Positions 43,926-53,677 are shown, counted from the stretch's first letter. The stretch: DNA of 64,000 nt from Coraliomargarita sinensis (GCF_003185655.1 NZ_QHJQ01000002.1:186001-250000); one strand, 5' to 3'. The notes: generated by a model not told the origin, from the letters alone. Translations and numbers: made by a program.

Positions 43926-45758
43926 ATGCATTTTTCATCTATTCGACTTCTGCTCTCGTTTGCTCTCTGCAGCACCTGTTTCTCTCTGGCGGCTGCCGCT
44001 CCGGCCATCGATTTTGATGTCAAACAGGTCGGGCTCGAAGGAGAGCTTGGTTCTTTCGAGCCGAGTTGGTCGGCCACTCAATCGTCGCCGCACCTCCAGC
44101 ACATTACACTGGTGCTTGAGTCGCCTGAGCCGGCCGTGCTTCCCAAGTTGACACTGAAGTGGCGGGTGCCCGCCATCGATATTGCCGGGCACTGGGTGTC
44201 CGATAATCTTGCGCGCAAGCACGACCATTACCGTGCGCGTGTTCGCTCGCGTGCGGTTCAACATGCCCCGCTGCTGACCTACCTGAATCAGGGGGACCGC
44301 AATCGCTTCACGGTGGCACTTTCCGATGCCATGAACCCGAGCTTAATTCGCGGGGTGATTCGCGAGGAGGACGCTTTTATTTACATGGATGTGACTCTCT
44401 TTGAAAAGAAGACACCGGCCACGGACCGTTACGAACTCACCCTGCGTTTCGATACACGACCTGTCATGTATGAGACCGCGATTGGCGATACCGCGCACTG
44501 GTGGGCTTCGATGGATGAACACACACCCGCCCCGGTTCCGGAGATGGCACGCGTTCCCGTTTATTCCACTTGGTATAGCTACCATCAGAAGATCACCGCG
44601 GATGCGATTGTCGAGGAATGCCGAATTGGAGGCGAACTTGGACTGGAGGGTGTCATTGTCGATGACGGCTGGCAGACTCTGGATGGCAATCGCGGCTACG
44701 CCTACACCGGCGACTGGAAACCCGAACGCATTCCCGAAATGAAGGCATTCGTGGATCGTGTGCACGCTCTGGATCAGGAATTTCTGCTCTGGTATTCCGT
44801 TCCCATGGCAGGCGAGAAGTCGGAAATGATCAAAGACTTCCGTGACAAGACACTTTATTTTCATGAGGGTTTTGGCGCTTATGTGCTCGATCCGCGCTAT
44901 CCCGAAGTTCGGGAATACCTCATCGGGGTGTATGAAGCAGCGGTCCGTGATTGGGGAATCGATGGCCTCAAGCTCGACTTCATTGGGATGTTTTCGGAAA
45001 AAGGTGCCGGCGATCTCACCGCTGAAGACGGCCGCGATTACGCTTCCGTGGACAAGGCGGTCGATCGCCTGATGACCGATGTCATGGCACGGTTGCGCGC
45101 GCTCAATCCCGAGATCGGGATCGAATTCCGCCAGCCTTATAACGGCCCGCTCATGCGTAAGTATGGCAACATGTTTCGCGCCGTGGATTGTGCCAATGTC
45201 GCCCCTTATAACCGTCGGCACATTGTCGACCTTCGCTTGATTGCCGATACCACATCCGTGCACAGCGACATGATTATGTGGCATCCGGATGAGCCGGTTG
45301 AGAGTGCTGCGTTGCAGGTCCTGAATATCCTCTTTAGTGTCCCGCAGATCTCAGTGCGATTGGCGGACATTTCTCCGGATCACCGGAAAATGCTCAAGTT
45401 CTGGCTCGGCTACTGGACGGAAAATAAAAGCATCCTGCTCGACGGTGACTTCCGTGCCGTCGCCCCCGCACAGAATTACCCCATGGTGATGGGACGGCAG
45501 GATGGTAAACTTATCGCGACTATCTATCAGGATATGTTCGTGCCCTCCGGTTCCGATCCACTCAGTGACATTGATATTGTCAACGGGAAGTCCACTCCCG
45601 GAGCCGTTCTCCGTCTGGAGCAGGATTTCGGAATGTCCGAAGTCACCATTTACGATACGCTCGGGAAAGTGCTCTCTCGGGAGAGTCTAGACCTGGAAGC
45701 CGGTGCCCATGCTTTCGATGTGTCGCCCTCCGGCCTTGTTGAAATCAGGAAGCTTTAG
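43926..45758 (+). CDS. Secreted GH36-like alpha-galactosidase
   Basis: From the ATG at 43926 the product has 610 residues and a signal peptide (MHFSSIRLLLSFALC). A beta-sandwich N-terminal domain comes first (about 25-215). The barrel follows, with EGVIVDDGWQTL, FLLWYSVPMAGEK and the likely nucleophile Asp in IDGLKLDFIGMFSE, then FRAVDCANVAPYN. The outline, VDDGWQ and the KLDF motif match GH36-type alpha-galactosidases. It probably releases galactose from plant or algal oligosaccharides. A C-terminal beta domain (about 525-610) ends the protein. It lies alone between lepB's partner and a response regulator. Confidence 0.85.
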   Translation: MHFSSIRLLLSFALCSTCFSLAAAAPAIDFDVKQVGLEGELGSFEPSWSATQSSPHLQHITLVLESPEPAVLPKLTLKWRVPAIDIAGHWVSDNLARKHDHYRARVRSRAVQHAPLLTYLNQGDRNRFTVALSDAMNPSLIRGVIREEDAFIYMDVTLFEKKTPATDRYELTLRFDTRPVMYETAIGDTAHWWASMDEHTPAPVPEMARVPVYSTWYSYHQKITADAIVEECRIGGELGLEGVIVDDGWQTLDGNRGYAYTGDWKPERIPEMKAFVDRVHALDQEFLLWYSVPMAGEKSEMIKDFRDKTLYFHEGFGAYVLDPRYPEVREYLIGVYEAAVRDWGIDGLKLDFIGMFSEKGAGDLTAEDGRDYASVDKAVDRLMTDVMARLRALNPEIGIEFRQPYNGPLMRKYGNMFRAVDCANVAPYNRRHIVDLRLIADTTSVHSDMIMWHPDEPVESAALQVLNILFSVPQISVRLADISPDHRKMLKFWLGYWTENKSILLDGDFRAVAPAQNYPMVMGRQDGKLIATIYQDMFVPSGSDPLSDIDIVNGKSTPGAVLRLEQDFGMSEVTIYDTLGKVLSRESLDLEAGAHAFDVSPSGLVEIRKL

Positions 45759-45797
45759 AATTGCTTTCGTCCCGTTTGTTTTTAGGCCTTCATATAG

Positions 45798-46160
45798 ATG
45801 AATATTCTACTCCTCGAAGATGATCTTGAGCTTTCGGCGGTGGCCTCCGAGCAAATCGAAAGTCGTGGCCACAAAGTCATCCCTGCCATGGATATCGAGC
45901 AGGCGAAGGCGATCATTGAGGACGACGCGGTTGATATTGATATCATGATTGCGGACCACCTATTACCCGATGGGAACGGTTCCAAGTTCGCCATGGAGAT
46001 TAAAAAAGAGCCACATGGCATTAAGGTCGTGGTGGTCTCGGGACAATTGAACCGCTCGGATGTTGAAGAACTCGACGCCAATGAAATCGGGCACTACGAT
46101 AAACCGTCCCTCTACTCGCAAATCGTCGAGGACGTGGTCCAAAAGCACTTTTCGGAGTAA
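45798..46160 (+). CDS. Stand-alone response-regulator receiver protein
   Basis: The 120-residue protein is a single receiver domain: LLLEDDLELS, the phosphoacceptor Asp in IADHLLPDGNG, VVVVSGQLN and the conserved Lys in HYDKPSLY. No output domain is attached, so it resembles CheY-type single-domain regulators. The ATG follows the GH36 gene by 39 bases. No sensor is adjacent; the hybrid kinase at 38984 is a distant candidate. A terminator follows at 46205. Confidence 0.87.
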   Translation: MNILLLEDDLELSAVASEQIESRGHKVIPAMDIEQAKAIIEDDAVDIDIMIADHLLPDGNGSKFAMEIKKEPHGIKVVVVSGQLNRSDVEELDANEIGHYDKPSLYSQIVEDVVQKHFSE

Positions 46161-46204
46161 GTCGCTTATCTCCCATTCTCACCGGCCGAATTGATTGAAA
46201 CGGC

Positions 46205-46245
46205 AAACCGCCTGGTCTGGGTCGAGAAGCAGTCCGGCGGTTTTT
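46205..46245 (+). terminator. Probable rho-independent terminator after the receiver gene
   Basis: AAACCGCC pairs with GGCGGTTT around a 23-base loop and extends into a run of five T. It lies 44 bases after the 46160 stop. Confidence 0.6.
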
Positions 46246-46380
46246 ATCCCGCGCTGCCAATCCACTTGGGTTTGTGGCCGCTCATTATTATGGTACGTAG
46301 AGCTTGGCTCAGCGGCATCCTGGGTAAGTTTCGCCGAGTGCTGCAGATCAGTTTTATTAGTCCCGCAACAGTAGCCGACC

Positions 46381-47736
46381 GTGCGTTTCCCGTTTCAACA
46401 AAATCGTCCGTTCCCCGTCCAGTCGTGGCCAGGCTACTATGGATGGGTCATCCTTATGGTGGGAACATTCGGTATGATCGCAGCCATCCCCGGGAGCCCC
46501 CCGGGAATGAGTGTCTTTGTCGATGGCATGATCGAGTCTCTTTCGATGAAACGGGAGAGCTTTTCCATGGCTTATATGCTGGGCACGATCACGGCCGGAT
46601 TGGCTGCCCCGCTCGCAGGGTCGATGATTGACCGATACGGTGCCCGCATCGTTGCTTGCATTAGCTTTCTTGGTCTGGGGATGGTCCTTATCGTCACCGG
46701 TTTCGTCGACCGAATTCACCAATGGGGCCTGCCCGGACTGCCGGATCACTGGTATGCCTTCATCCTGGTGTGCTGCTGTTTTGCCGGGATACGTTTGATC
46801 GGCGTTGGCTTCGCGATGACGACCTGCCGGTCCATGGTTTTCAAATGGTTTGAAGGCAGGCGGGGGATGGCGGCTACGATCAACGGGGTTGTTCTTTCGC
46901 TGGGCTTTTCATCGGCGCCTGTCCTCTTGAATGGAGTGGTGATACATGTCGGCTGGCAGTTCACTTGGATTACCCTGGGTGTCGTTTTCATCCTGATTAT
47001 GCTGCCTCTGGCCTATGGTTTCTATCGGGATAGCCCGGAAGCCTGCGGGGTGCGGGTCGAGCAGGGCGGAAGGGACTCTTTTTCACGGAATCGCATCCCG
47101 GTTTACCGGCAGATGACCGGGCGGGAAGCGATTCGCACCTACACTTTCTGGATCTTCACGGCGGCCCTTGCCTTGAACGCCTTGATTGGTACCGGTGTTT
47201 CCTTCCATATGGTGGCGATTGGGGAGCAATCCGGGTTGAGCCGTTCGGAAGCGGTTGCGATCTTTTTGCCAGTTGCGGCTTTTCACATTGCGACGACGCT
47301 GAGCTTTGGACTTTTTGCCGAAAAGATCCGGATGAAGTATGGAGTGATTCTCATGATCAGCGCGCAACTTCTTGCGCTCTACGGTATCGCCAATGTCGGT
47401 CACGATTATTGGAGGTGGCTCTTTATCGTCGGAAGCGGCGTGGGCTGGGGCTCTTTTGGCATATTGATCAACGTGCCCTGGCCCCGGTTCTTCGGACGGC
47501 TTTACCTTGGTGCTGTCAACGGGTGGGTGACCGGAGCAACAGTGGTCACCAGCGCCCTCGGTCCTTTCCTCTTTGGTTTGTCTTCGGGCTCCCTCGGCTC
47601 CTTCTTTCCCGCTATGGTGGTGTGCGCCGTGCTTTGCCCTGTCGTGATTGCTTTGGCCATCTTCGCCGACAACCCGCAGCATAAATATGCATCTTCATCC
47701 ATTACTGCGGGGGGCGAATACGATGGACACTCGTAA
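46381..47736 (+). CDS. Major facilitator superfamily transporter
   Basis: The 451-residue membrane protein has twelve hydrophobic segments in two groups of six. It shows the MFS signature between helices 2 and 3 as GSMIDRYGARIV. The GTG at 46381 was taken as the start because FPFQQNRPFPVQSW precedes the first helix without a gap; a downstream ATG would remove part of that helix. The opening WPGYYGWVILMVGTFGM resembles the monocarboxylate-type (MCT-like) branch. Its substrate is not known. No operon partner is visible. Confidence 0.85.
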   Translation: MRFPFQQNRPFPVQSWPGYYGWVILMVGTFGMIAAIPGSPPGMSVFVDGMIESLSMKRESFSMAYMLGTITAGLAAPLAGSMIDRYGARIVACISFLGLGMVLIVTGFVDRIHQWGLPGLPDHWYAFILVCCCFAGIRLIGVGFAMTTCRSMVFKWFEGRRGMAATINGVVLSLGFSSAPVLLNGVVIHVGWQFTWITLGVVFILIMLPLAYGFYRDSPEACGVRVEQGGRDSFSRNRIPVYRQMTGREAIRTYTFWIFTAALALNALIGTGVSFHMVAIGEQSGLSRSEAVAIFLPVAAFHIATTLSFGLFAEKIRMKYGVILMISAQLLALYGIANVGHDYWRWLFIVGSGVGWGSFGILINVPWPRFFGRLYLGAVNGWVTGATVVTSALGPFLFGLSSGSLGSFFPAMVVCAVLCPVVIALAIFADNPQHKYASSSITAGGEYDGHS

Positions 47737-47768
47737 GGCCTGTTTCTCTCACGAACCGAAACGGTCTG

Positions 47769-48092
47769 TTATTTTTGCACCGGCTGTGCCAACACAAAGG
47801 GGCGCACGATCATTGCTTTGAACTGGGTCTTTTCCTTTTGCCAGTGTTCGGCGTGCAGGTTGCAGGGTTGTACGAGGTCGCCGCTCTTTAGCCAGGCTTT
47901 GACCTGGGCCTGGTCGTCCTTGGCAAATGCCATGCCTGCCGACTTCAGATCAAGCTCTGGATCGACATAGATCATCGCGCCAGCCTCGTAATGAGGCTTC
48001 AAATAACCCCAGTCGACTTCGCCGGAGTATTTTTCAAGTTTTTCCTCTTCGGTGGAGTTGTCATCTGCGGGGCTGAACTGATCGTCGATCAT
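47769..48092 (-). CDS. DUF2288 family protein
   Basis: The 107-residue protein matches DUF2288: EEKLEKYSGEVDWGYLKPHYEAG, VDPELDLKSAGMAFAKDD, VKAWLKSGDLVQPC and the ending FKAMIVRPFVLAQPV. The family is small and conserved in proteobacteria and other phyla; no biochemical role is known. No signal peptide is seen. It converges on the MFS transporter, whose stop is 32 bases away. Confidence 0.85.
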   Translation of the reverse strand: MIDDQFSPADDNSTEEEKLEKYSGEVDWGYLKPHYEAGAMIYVDPELDLKSAGMAFAKDDQAQVKAWLKSGDLVQPCNLHAEHWQKEKTQFKAMIVRPFVLAQPVQK

Positions 48093-48212
48093 GGCACCGT
48101 TGTGGTGGAAATACTTGAAATTTAAAGACCGAATTGTAGGCAGCGCTTCTTCAGGGGTAGCTCAGCTTTTTGGGCCCCGTAAGCGGGGAGACGGGACAAA
48201 GAATTGGGGAGG

Positions 48213-48243
48213 CAAAAAATACGCCGTGCTCATGCACGGCGTA
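48213..48243 (-). terminator. Strong rho-independent terminator of the Lys/Ala-rich protein gene
   Basis: On the minus strand TACGCCGTG pairs with CACGGCGTA around a six-base loop, followed by a run of six T. It lies 26 bases after the 48269 stop. Confidence 0.9.
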
Positions 48244-48268
48244 CGGGAGAATCCAAAAGGAGTTTGGT

Positions 48269-48655
48269 TTAATCGCCCCAGAACTTCCACCATTTGCGAC
48301 TGTTCTCTTCGCGTTTGGCCTGACCGGTTTCAGAGCCTTTGCCCGCTTCCTTGAGAACAGCGTCGCTCTTGTCACTGGCGTCAGCTTTCTGGTCAGCCAT
48401 CTTTCCTTTTTTCTTTGCTTCATCGACTTTATCCTCGGCCTCGTCGAGCACGTCGGAAGATTTACCCTTAGCTTTGGACTGGGCCGCTTCGGCTTTGTTC
48501 TTCGCCTCGGATTTGGCTGTCATTGCTTTTTCCGCACGCTTTTCGCTCATTTTTATCTCAGGTTTCCCCTTGCCGGCACTGTCCGGTTTGGCGGCCTGCG
48601 CGGTGGAGAGTGCAATTACGAGGAGTCCTAACACTGAATATCTTAGAATTTTCAT
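48269..48655 (-). CDS. Secreted Lys/Ala/Glu-rich coiled-coil protein
   Basis: From the ATG at 48655 the product has 128 residues with a signal peptide (MKILRYSVLGLLVIALSTAQA). The mature part (about 22-115) is low-complexity, built from Lys, Ala, Glu and Asp repeats such as EKAMTAKSEAKNKAEAAQ. It ends in a Trp pair (RKWWKFWGD). The helical, charged nature suggests a periplasmic or outer-surface spacer. The Trp-rich end could contact membrane or peptidoglycan. No family is recognised. A strong terminator follows. Confidence 0.7.
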   Translation of the reverse strand: MKILRYSVLGLLVIALSTAQAAKPDSAGKGKPEIKMSEKRAEKAMTAKSEAKNKAEAAQSKAKGKSSDVLDEAEDKVDEAKKKGKMADQKADASDKSDAVLKEAGKGSETGQAKREENSRKWWKFWGD

Positions 48656-48765
48656 AATTTTATCGTAGGGAAAATAGTTCTGAAGGCAAGAAGTCGTCTC
48701 ATTTGGACTGGGCGAAAACCGGGGTGACCAATTGCTTTGTAACGGCTTCCGGGAGAGCCGAATCT

Positions 48766-49668
48766 TCAAATCTGCGCGAGGCTCTTCAAATGGGCCAGTC
48801 CGGTGCCGCAGCAACCACCCAGAACGGATACATTGTGTGTCGTATGAAGTTCCGACATGGCTTGCGCCCAGTCGACGACCGGATCAGCTTGCGTTTCAGA
48901 GGACGCGTCCAGTCGAGTCACGTCTTTGGATGAGCCATTGGCCTGAATGCCGACCAGCCGTTCAAGGCTGCCCGGAGGATAGTTAGGCGTGATAAAGCCG
49001 GGATGCGTACAGTTCACGAAATAACCGAGCGGGGGCCGGGGCACCGCCCGGTCGATGCCTGTCATGGCTTCGGAGAGCGATGTGCCGTCGAGGACTTTGC
49101 CATCCGTACCCGTGCAAAAACTGATGAAGTAAGGTTTGTCGGTTTTTGCCATCGCTTTCGCTATTCCGAGAGCTTCCTTCACCGCAGGTAGTGTCTGCGC
49201 CAGGAGGAAATCAGCAGCGGTATAGGCGAGTTCCCCGATCTGGGTCGAGTGGAAACGTTCTGCGGTGTCGGTGTCCGGAGCTTCTTCGGGGCGATAGCAG
49301 TCTCCCCGGGGACCGGTCAAGGCCCCTACCATAACAGGTGAAGCGCCAGCGTGGTCATCGCGTACACCGATGAGGTAGTTCACTGCATCCGAATTAATCC
49401 CTGCTGGCACATCCGCGGTGGCGATACGGGCGGGGTCCAGCCGCCAAGTCGGCGCGGTTAGCAGGAGAGGCAGGTCAGCCTCGGCGGCGGTATCGATGTA
49501 TTCGCGGTAGAGTGCGGTCATCGATTCGCACGCCGCCTCAGGTCCGTAGATAAGTGGCGTGTTGAATAGTGTGGGGTGCAGCTCGACCTCCGGCATACGA
49601 CGCAGGCGCTCCGCGATGGCACACTCGATCAGGATTTTCGGGTGTTTTTCGAACAGTCCGATCAGCAT
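48766..49668 (-). CDS. Homocysteine S-methyltransferase family protein
   Basis: The 300-residue protein has the TIM-barrel homocysteine methyltransferase zinc ligands: a Cys in FVNCTHPGFITP and a Cys pair in VLGGCCGTGLAHL. Other landmarks are LLTAPTWRLDP and ANGSSKD. It likely transfers a methyl group from a donor such as S-methylmethionine or a betaine to homocysteine. The start at 49668 fits the family opening, although N-terminal residues are shorter than in MmuM. It is a single gene on the minus strand. Confidence 0.87.
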   Translation of the reverse strand: MLIGLFEKHPKILIECAIAERLRRMPEVELHPTLFNTPLIYGPEAACESMTALYREYIDTAAEADLPLLLTAPTWRLDPARIATADVPAGINSDAVNYLIGVRDDHAGASPVMVGALTGPRGDCYRPEEAPDTDTAERFHSTQIGELAYTAADFLLAQTLPAVKEALGIAKAMAKTDKPYFISFCTGTDGKVLDGTSLSEAMTGIDRAVPRPPLGYFVNCTHPGFITPNYPPGSLERLVGIQANGSSKDVTRLDASSETQADPVVDWAQAMSELHTTHNVSVLGGCCGTGLAHLKSLAQI

Positions 49669-49725
49669 GTCCGGGGAGTGATTCGTGGTTTGCCCGCTAA
49701 CGTATCGGATCTTCTCCTGAGATGC

Positions 49726-52425
49726 CTATTTTGAGGAGGCCACCTTTACGTAAGTTTTGTAGATTGCTTTATAGCTGCTGTCTTCCTCGGCTTCGAAGTC
49801 TTCCTCGAACATGAGATATTCCCGGTCGCCGATTGTGAAGACTTCGTAGTGGTAGGCCTTGTCGATGAAGGTGCTGAAAGCCATGTCGCCGGAGTAGCGC
49901 ATGGGGAAGTTGAACTTCTGTTTGGTAAACCCGACCGGGCTAATCTGGCCGTCCCGGTTGATGACGAAGCCGTATTTCATCCGTTCCGGTTGCATCGACG
50001 GGATTTGGTTCTTCTCGATCTTTCCTTTGATGTAGTCATTGGCATCACTCCTGGACTCGACGAGGTCATGGTTGATCAGACACCATGTGCCATGGAGATC
50101 CGGGTTGGACTGAAAAGTCCCGCTGAAGGTAAACTTGTCCTGGTCGCGTCCGCTTCGCTTCCATTCGGAAGTGAGTTTTGGCGTCGAATCCAGATAAGCT
50201 TTGCCAGCCTCGGAGAAACCGACGACCTGACCGATCGCCTTACGTTTGAAGTTGCCGCCACCGCCGATTTCGTTGCGTCCATTCTCGCTCATCATTTGAT
50301 TGGGCTGAAGTTCATACACCGTTTTCATGACATTCAGGCCGTAGGCTTGGATCTCAGGATCGGCGTCTCCCAGTTGCTCGGTGATGAAGCGGGCCCGGGA
50401 AACGATCGGGTAAGCCGTGGCCTTGGAGATGGCCCGGGCAATCGGAGGGAACAGGTCCTTGTAGCAGGCCGGATCACTGAGCAGCCGGATACTGGCGCTG
50501 ATAGCCGAACCCTGGATCCAGTGCTCTTCATGCTCCACATATTGTACCAGCAGATCTTTGTAGGTGCGTAGATGGTCAATGTCCGTATGTTGTAGCAGGC
50601 CAAGTGACCACTGCTTGACGTACCAGGATTCGTGGGGGTCACGGATGAACTTTTCAACCTGCGCCATCATTTCCGGGGTCACGCGGCCGGGATCTGCGTT
50701 ACGTTTGTTCCAGGTTCCAAACAAGTCGTGCAGTGCCATCACACCGATGTGTTTCAAGCGCGCGTCCCTTGAAAGCAGTAGCCCAAGAATCATGTCGTCT
50801 TTTTTCAATCGCACCACTGCTGCCTTGGCTTCGAAGCGATGCGTGATTTCCGGATGATGCAGGTAAGTGACAAGGTTCAGATCCGAAACTTTGTCGTCAC
50901 GCAATATTTCATAAGCGGGCTCACCCACATGCTGCTCCAGTGTTTCCTTTAAAATATCGCTGCGGCTCCACGGGCCGCTGGCAACCGGGTAGGGCGAACT
51001 GAAGGCGTCATCCCTGGATGTGCCCCAGGGACGCGTGGGCAGTTTGTAGGACTTCGCCCACTGGCTAGGCGCGCCAAAGAGATAGAGCTGTTTGCGGGGC
51101 AGGGTGTAATTGAGGGCAAAGTAAGAGCCCCAGCCCTTGTCACTATTTTCACCTGTGGCGACGTCATAATTGCCATCCTTGCCGCCACCGATGCCGATGC
51201 CCCCGGTGTGGCGACGGGAGAGTTCCAGGATCCAGCGTCGCGCATCCAGATATTGCCGGTATTGTTCAGGACGTTCGTCCATCATCAATCCCATTGCGGC
51301 CGACTTCCAGATTTCACCCAAGCCCCCGCCCGTGTGGCCGACGTGATAGGTATTGATGCCATAGTAACCCTTCATTGCGTTGATTTGAGCTGCCTGGGCA
51401 TAAATGGACTTGTCGCCCCCCGGTGTGAGGCGACTGGCGGCAGCCATCGCCATGGCCAGGCCACTGGTCTTGCCATTACAGTCGCCGTAGCCGGCTTTTG
51501 ACGTGTAGTCGCCGTAGGGCACGCTGCCCCGGCCGGAGTAGCGGTAAAAGTGACGCAGGCTGCTTTGTAGAGTGAATTCGTCGACATCCACGCCGCAGGT
51601 TTTGGCCAGCAAGAGAAAGGTGAGACAGTGGACACCCGAGGCATTGACGTGTCCCCCGCTCTGGTAGGTGTATTGGCCACTGGCCCGTCCGGCCCACGCG
51701 CCGTTGTAAATGTGATCCCTCAGGTGGTCGGCACCTTTTTGGATCATGGGAAGCACGCTCTGGTCGCCGGTGCGAAGGTAGTACTCACAGATGCCGATGC
51801 CCTGCATGCCGATAGCCCAGTTTATCGAACCGATTTCCTTTCGCTTTTTCATCCAGCCGCGCACCACGTCGAGGTCTTTTTCGTTACCGGTGGAAAGTAG
51901 AAAAATGACGGAGCCCCACTCGTTCTCTCCCTGCTTGGCCAGGAGATCGGCGAGATGACGCACAATTTTGTCCGATTTAGGGCAATTGAGCGGCCACGTC
52001 GGGCTGTAGCTGCCGAGGACGGGAATCGTTACGGTGACATCGCCCAAATCCTGAATATCCAGCACGATCCTGCCGTCGCTCGCCTCCGCGTCTGTAATCA
52101 TTTGCGCGAGAACAATGCGCGGATCACGGTCGATGTCATTAAAGCGGACGCCGTTGATGCTCTCAATGACCTGACCTTTTTCCAGTTGGCCTGTCTCCGC
52201 GGCGGGTGAGCCCGGTTCCACATTGTTGATCTTCATGACAAAACCCTTCTCCAACTGTATGCCGATGCCGACCGGGCCGAAGTTCTGGATGGTCCAGCCT
52301 CTCCGGTCATTGGCTTTCGGGGTCGGGTTGAAGACGGGGTCAGCCGCGGTATCGGCTGCCGCGACATTCAAGGATGCGGCAAAAAGACCTACAGTGATTA
52401 GATGAAGGAATTGAAGATGTCTCAT
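49726..52425 (-). CDS. Large exported PDZ-domain protein of the DUF6288 type
   Basis: The 899-residue protein has a signal peptide (residues 1-23) and then a PDZ domain (about 42-130) with IGIQLEKGFVMKINNVEPGS and GQVIESINGVRFND. Residues about 150-430 are a helical repeat domain with WAIGMQGIGICEYYL and QYTYQSGGHVNASG, a layout like alpha/alpha-toroid enzymes or DUF6288. The C-terminal half has a further helical region and ends with a beta-rich domain (about 770-899). I recall DUF6288 mainly from the Verrucomicrobiota and Planctomycetota. Substrate and activity are unknown. Confidence 0.7.
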   Translation of the reverse strand: MRHLQFLHLITVGLFAASLNVAAADTAADPVFNPTPKANDRRGWTIQNFGPVGIGIQLEKGFVMKINNVEPGSPAAETGQLEKGQVIESINGVRFNDIDRDPRIVLAQMITDAEASDGRIVLDIQDLGDVTVTIPVLGSYSPTWPLNCPKSDKIVRHLADLLAKQGENEWGSVIFLLSTGNEKDLDVVRGWMKKRKEIGSINWAIGMQGIGICEYYLRTGDQSVLPMIQKGADHLRDHIYNGAWAGRASGQYTYQSGGHVNASGVHCLTFLLLAKTCGVDVDEFTLQSSLRHFYRYSGRGSVPYGDYTSKAGYGDCNGKTSGLAMAMAAASRLTPGGDKSIYAQAAQINAMKGYYGINTYHVGHTGGGLGEIWKSAAMGLMMDERPEQYRQYLDARRWILELSRRHTGGIGIGGGKDGNYDVATGENSDKGWGSYFALNYTLPRKQLYLFGAPSQWAKSYKLPTRPWGTSRDDAFSSPYPVASGPWSRSDILKETLEQHVGEPAYEILRDDKVSDLNLVTYLHHPEITHRFEAKAAVVRLKKDDMILGLLLSRDARLKHIGVMALHDLFGTWNKRNADPGRVTPEMMAQVEKFIRDPHESWYVKQWSLGLLQHTDIDHLRTYKDLLVQYVEHEEHWIQGSAISASIRLLSDPACYKDLFPPIARAISKATAYPIVSRARFITEQLGDADPEIQAYGLNVMKTVYELQPNQMMSENGRNEIGGGGNFKRKAIGQVVGFSEAGKAYLDSTPKLTSEWKRSGRDQDKFTFSGTFQSNPDLHGTWCLINHDLVESRSDANDYIKGKIEKNQIPSMQPERMKYGFVINRDGQISPVGFTKQKFNFPMRYSGDMAFSTFIDKAYHYEVFTIGDREYLMFEEDFEAEEDSSYKAIYKTYVKVASSK

Positions 52426-52580
52426 TTCTGGAGTGTGGTGCGCTCAGAGATTCGTGCGATTAAGAAGTACTGTCAAGGGCACTGACTGTGTGAGCTGTGA
52501 CCGGTAGGATGGGCAAGAGTCGGCATTCTTGTAAGTGAAGGATCAATGCCACCGATACAGTGAGGTACAACTTTCTAATT

Positions 52581-53677
52581 ATGCCTAAACTTCTAGAACC
52601 AACGGCCATCGGGGATTTGAAACTCCAGAATCGCATTGTGATGGCTCCCATGACACGTGCCCGCGCCGGAGCTGAGCGGATTCCCAATTCTCTCATGGCT
52701 CAATACTATGCACAGAGAGCGGGTGCCGGACTCATTATTACGGAGGCGACGACGATTAGCCCCCAAGCTAACGGGTGGAATCATTCACCGGGTATCTACA
52801 CGGACGCAATGGTGGAAGGCTGGAAGCTGACCACGAAGGCCGTCCATGCGAAAGGGGGTAAGGTCTTCCTCCAATTGTGGCACCTGGGTCGAGCATCGCA
52901 CAGCGATTTTCGCGATGGCGAGCTTCCCGTGTCCGCATCCGCGATTCGCCTGGAGAATGACCAAATTCACACGCCTTTTGGGAAAAAGGACTACGAAGTG
53001 CCGCGGCCTCTCGAGGTCGGGGAAATTCCAGGAATTATCGCGGACTACAGGCAAGCGGCAATAAATTCTAAAGCGGCCGGCTTCGATGGAGTCGAGATCC
53101 ACTCGGCAAATGGTTATTTACTGAATCAGTTTCTCGAGTCCAAGACGAACCATCGGAACGACAGTTACGGTGGTAGTATCGAAAACCGGACCCGCTTGCT
53201 GCTCGAGGTGGTCGAGGCTGTCGTTGAAGTCTTTCCGGCGGACCGGGTGGGCGTGCGTCTCTCGCCGAACGGTTCTTTTAATGATATGGGCTCACCGGAC
53301 TATCGCGAGCAATACACCTATGCCGCCGGGAGCTCGATCGGTTTGGTCTGGCTTACTTGCACGTGATGGACGGACTCGGATTCGGGTTTCACGAGTTGGG
53401 AGAGCCGATGACGCTCGCCGAGTTTCGTAAAATCTTTTCCGGGCCGCTTATGGGAAACTGCGGTTACACCTGTGAAACGGCAGCCGAAGCGGTTGAGAGT
53501 GGCGCGGCTGACCTCATCGCGATCGGGCGCCCCTTCATCAGTACACCCGACCTGGTTGAGCGCTATCGCAAAGGCCTACCTCTCAATCCGGATACGGACA
53601 TGGCACACTGGTATAGTCCCGGAGGTAAGGAAGGGTATACGGACCTCCCCACTGCGGTTGAAGCAGGCCTTGAATAA
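52581..53677 (+). pseudogene. Old Yellow Enzyme/N-ethylmaleimide-reductase-type gene with a one-base frameshift
   Basis: The frame from the ATG at 52581 carries the first two-thirds of an FMN-dependent ene-reductase: LQNRIVMAPMTRARAG, QLWHLGRASH and VEIHSANGYLLNQFLES. Around 53325-53330 the frame is lost. Translation continues in the next frame from the segment YLHVMDGLGFGFHE and runs through GNCGYTCETAAEAV and IAIGRPFISTP to 53677. One missing base in GCCGCCGGGAGC restores a continuous 366-codon protein with AARELDRFGLAYLHVMDG. Either a real mutation or a sequencing error explains it. The original enzyme would reduce activated C=C bonds with NAD(P)H. Confidence 0.85.

Noticed and set aside
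44343..45284. Long minus-strand frame inside the GH36-like gene
   Set aside because: No signal, domain or RBS support; the plus strand carries a clear signal peptide and catalytic motifs.
46191..46631. Plus-strand frame of about 146 codons overlapping the MFS transporter start
   Set aside because: It covers the terminator of the receiver gene and overlaps the transporter in another frame without family likeness.
48149..48215. tRNA-like stretch containing GGGGTAGCTCAGC and a CCCCG/CGGGG hairpin
   Set aside because: No anticodon arm or T-psi-C sequence follows and the acceptor stem does not pair; it is a promoter-side spacer with a chance resemblance.
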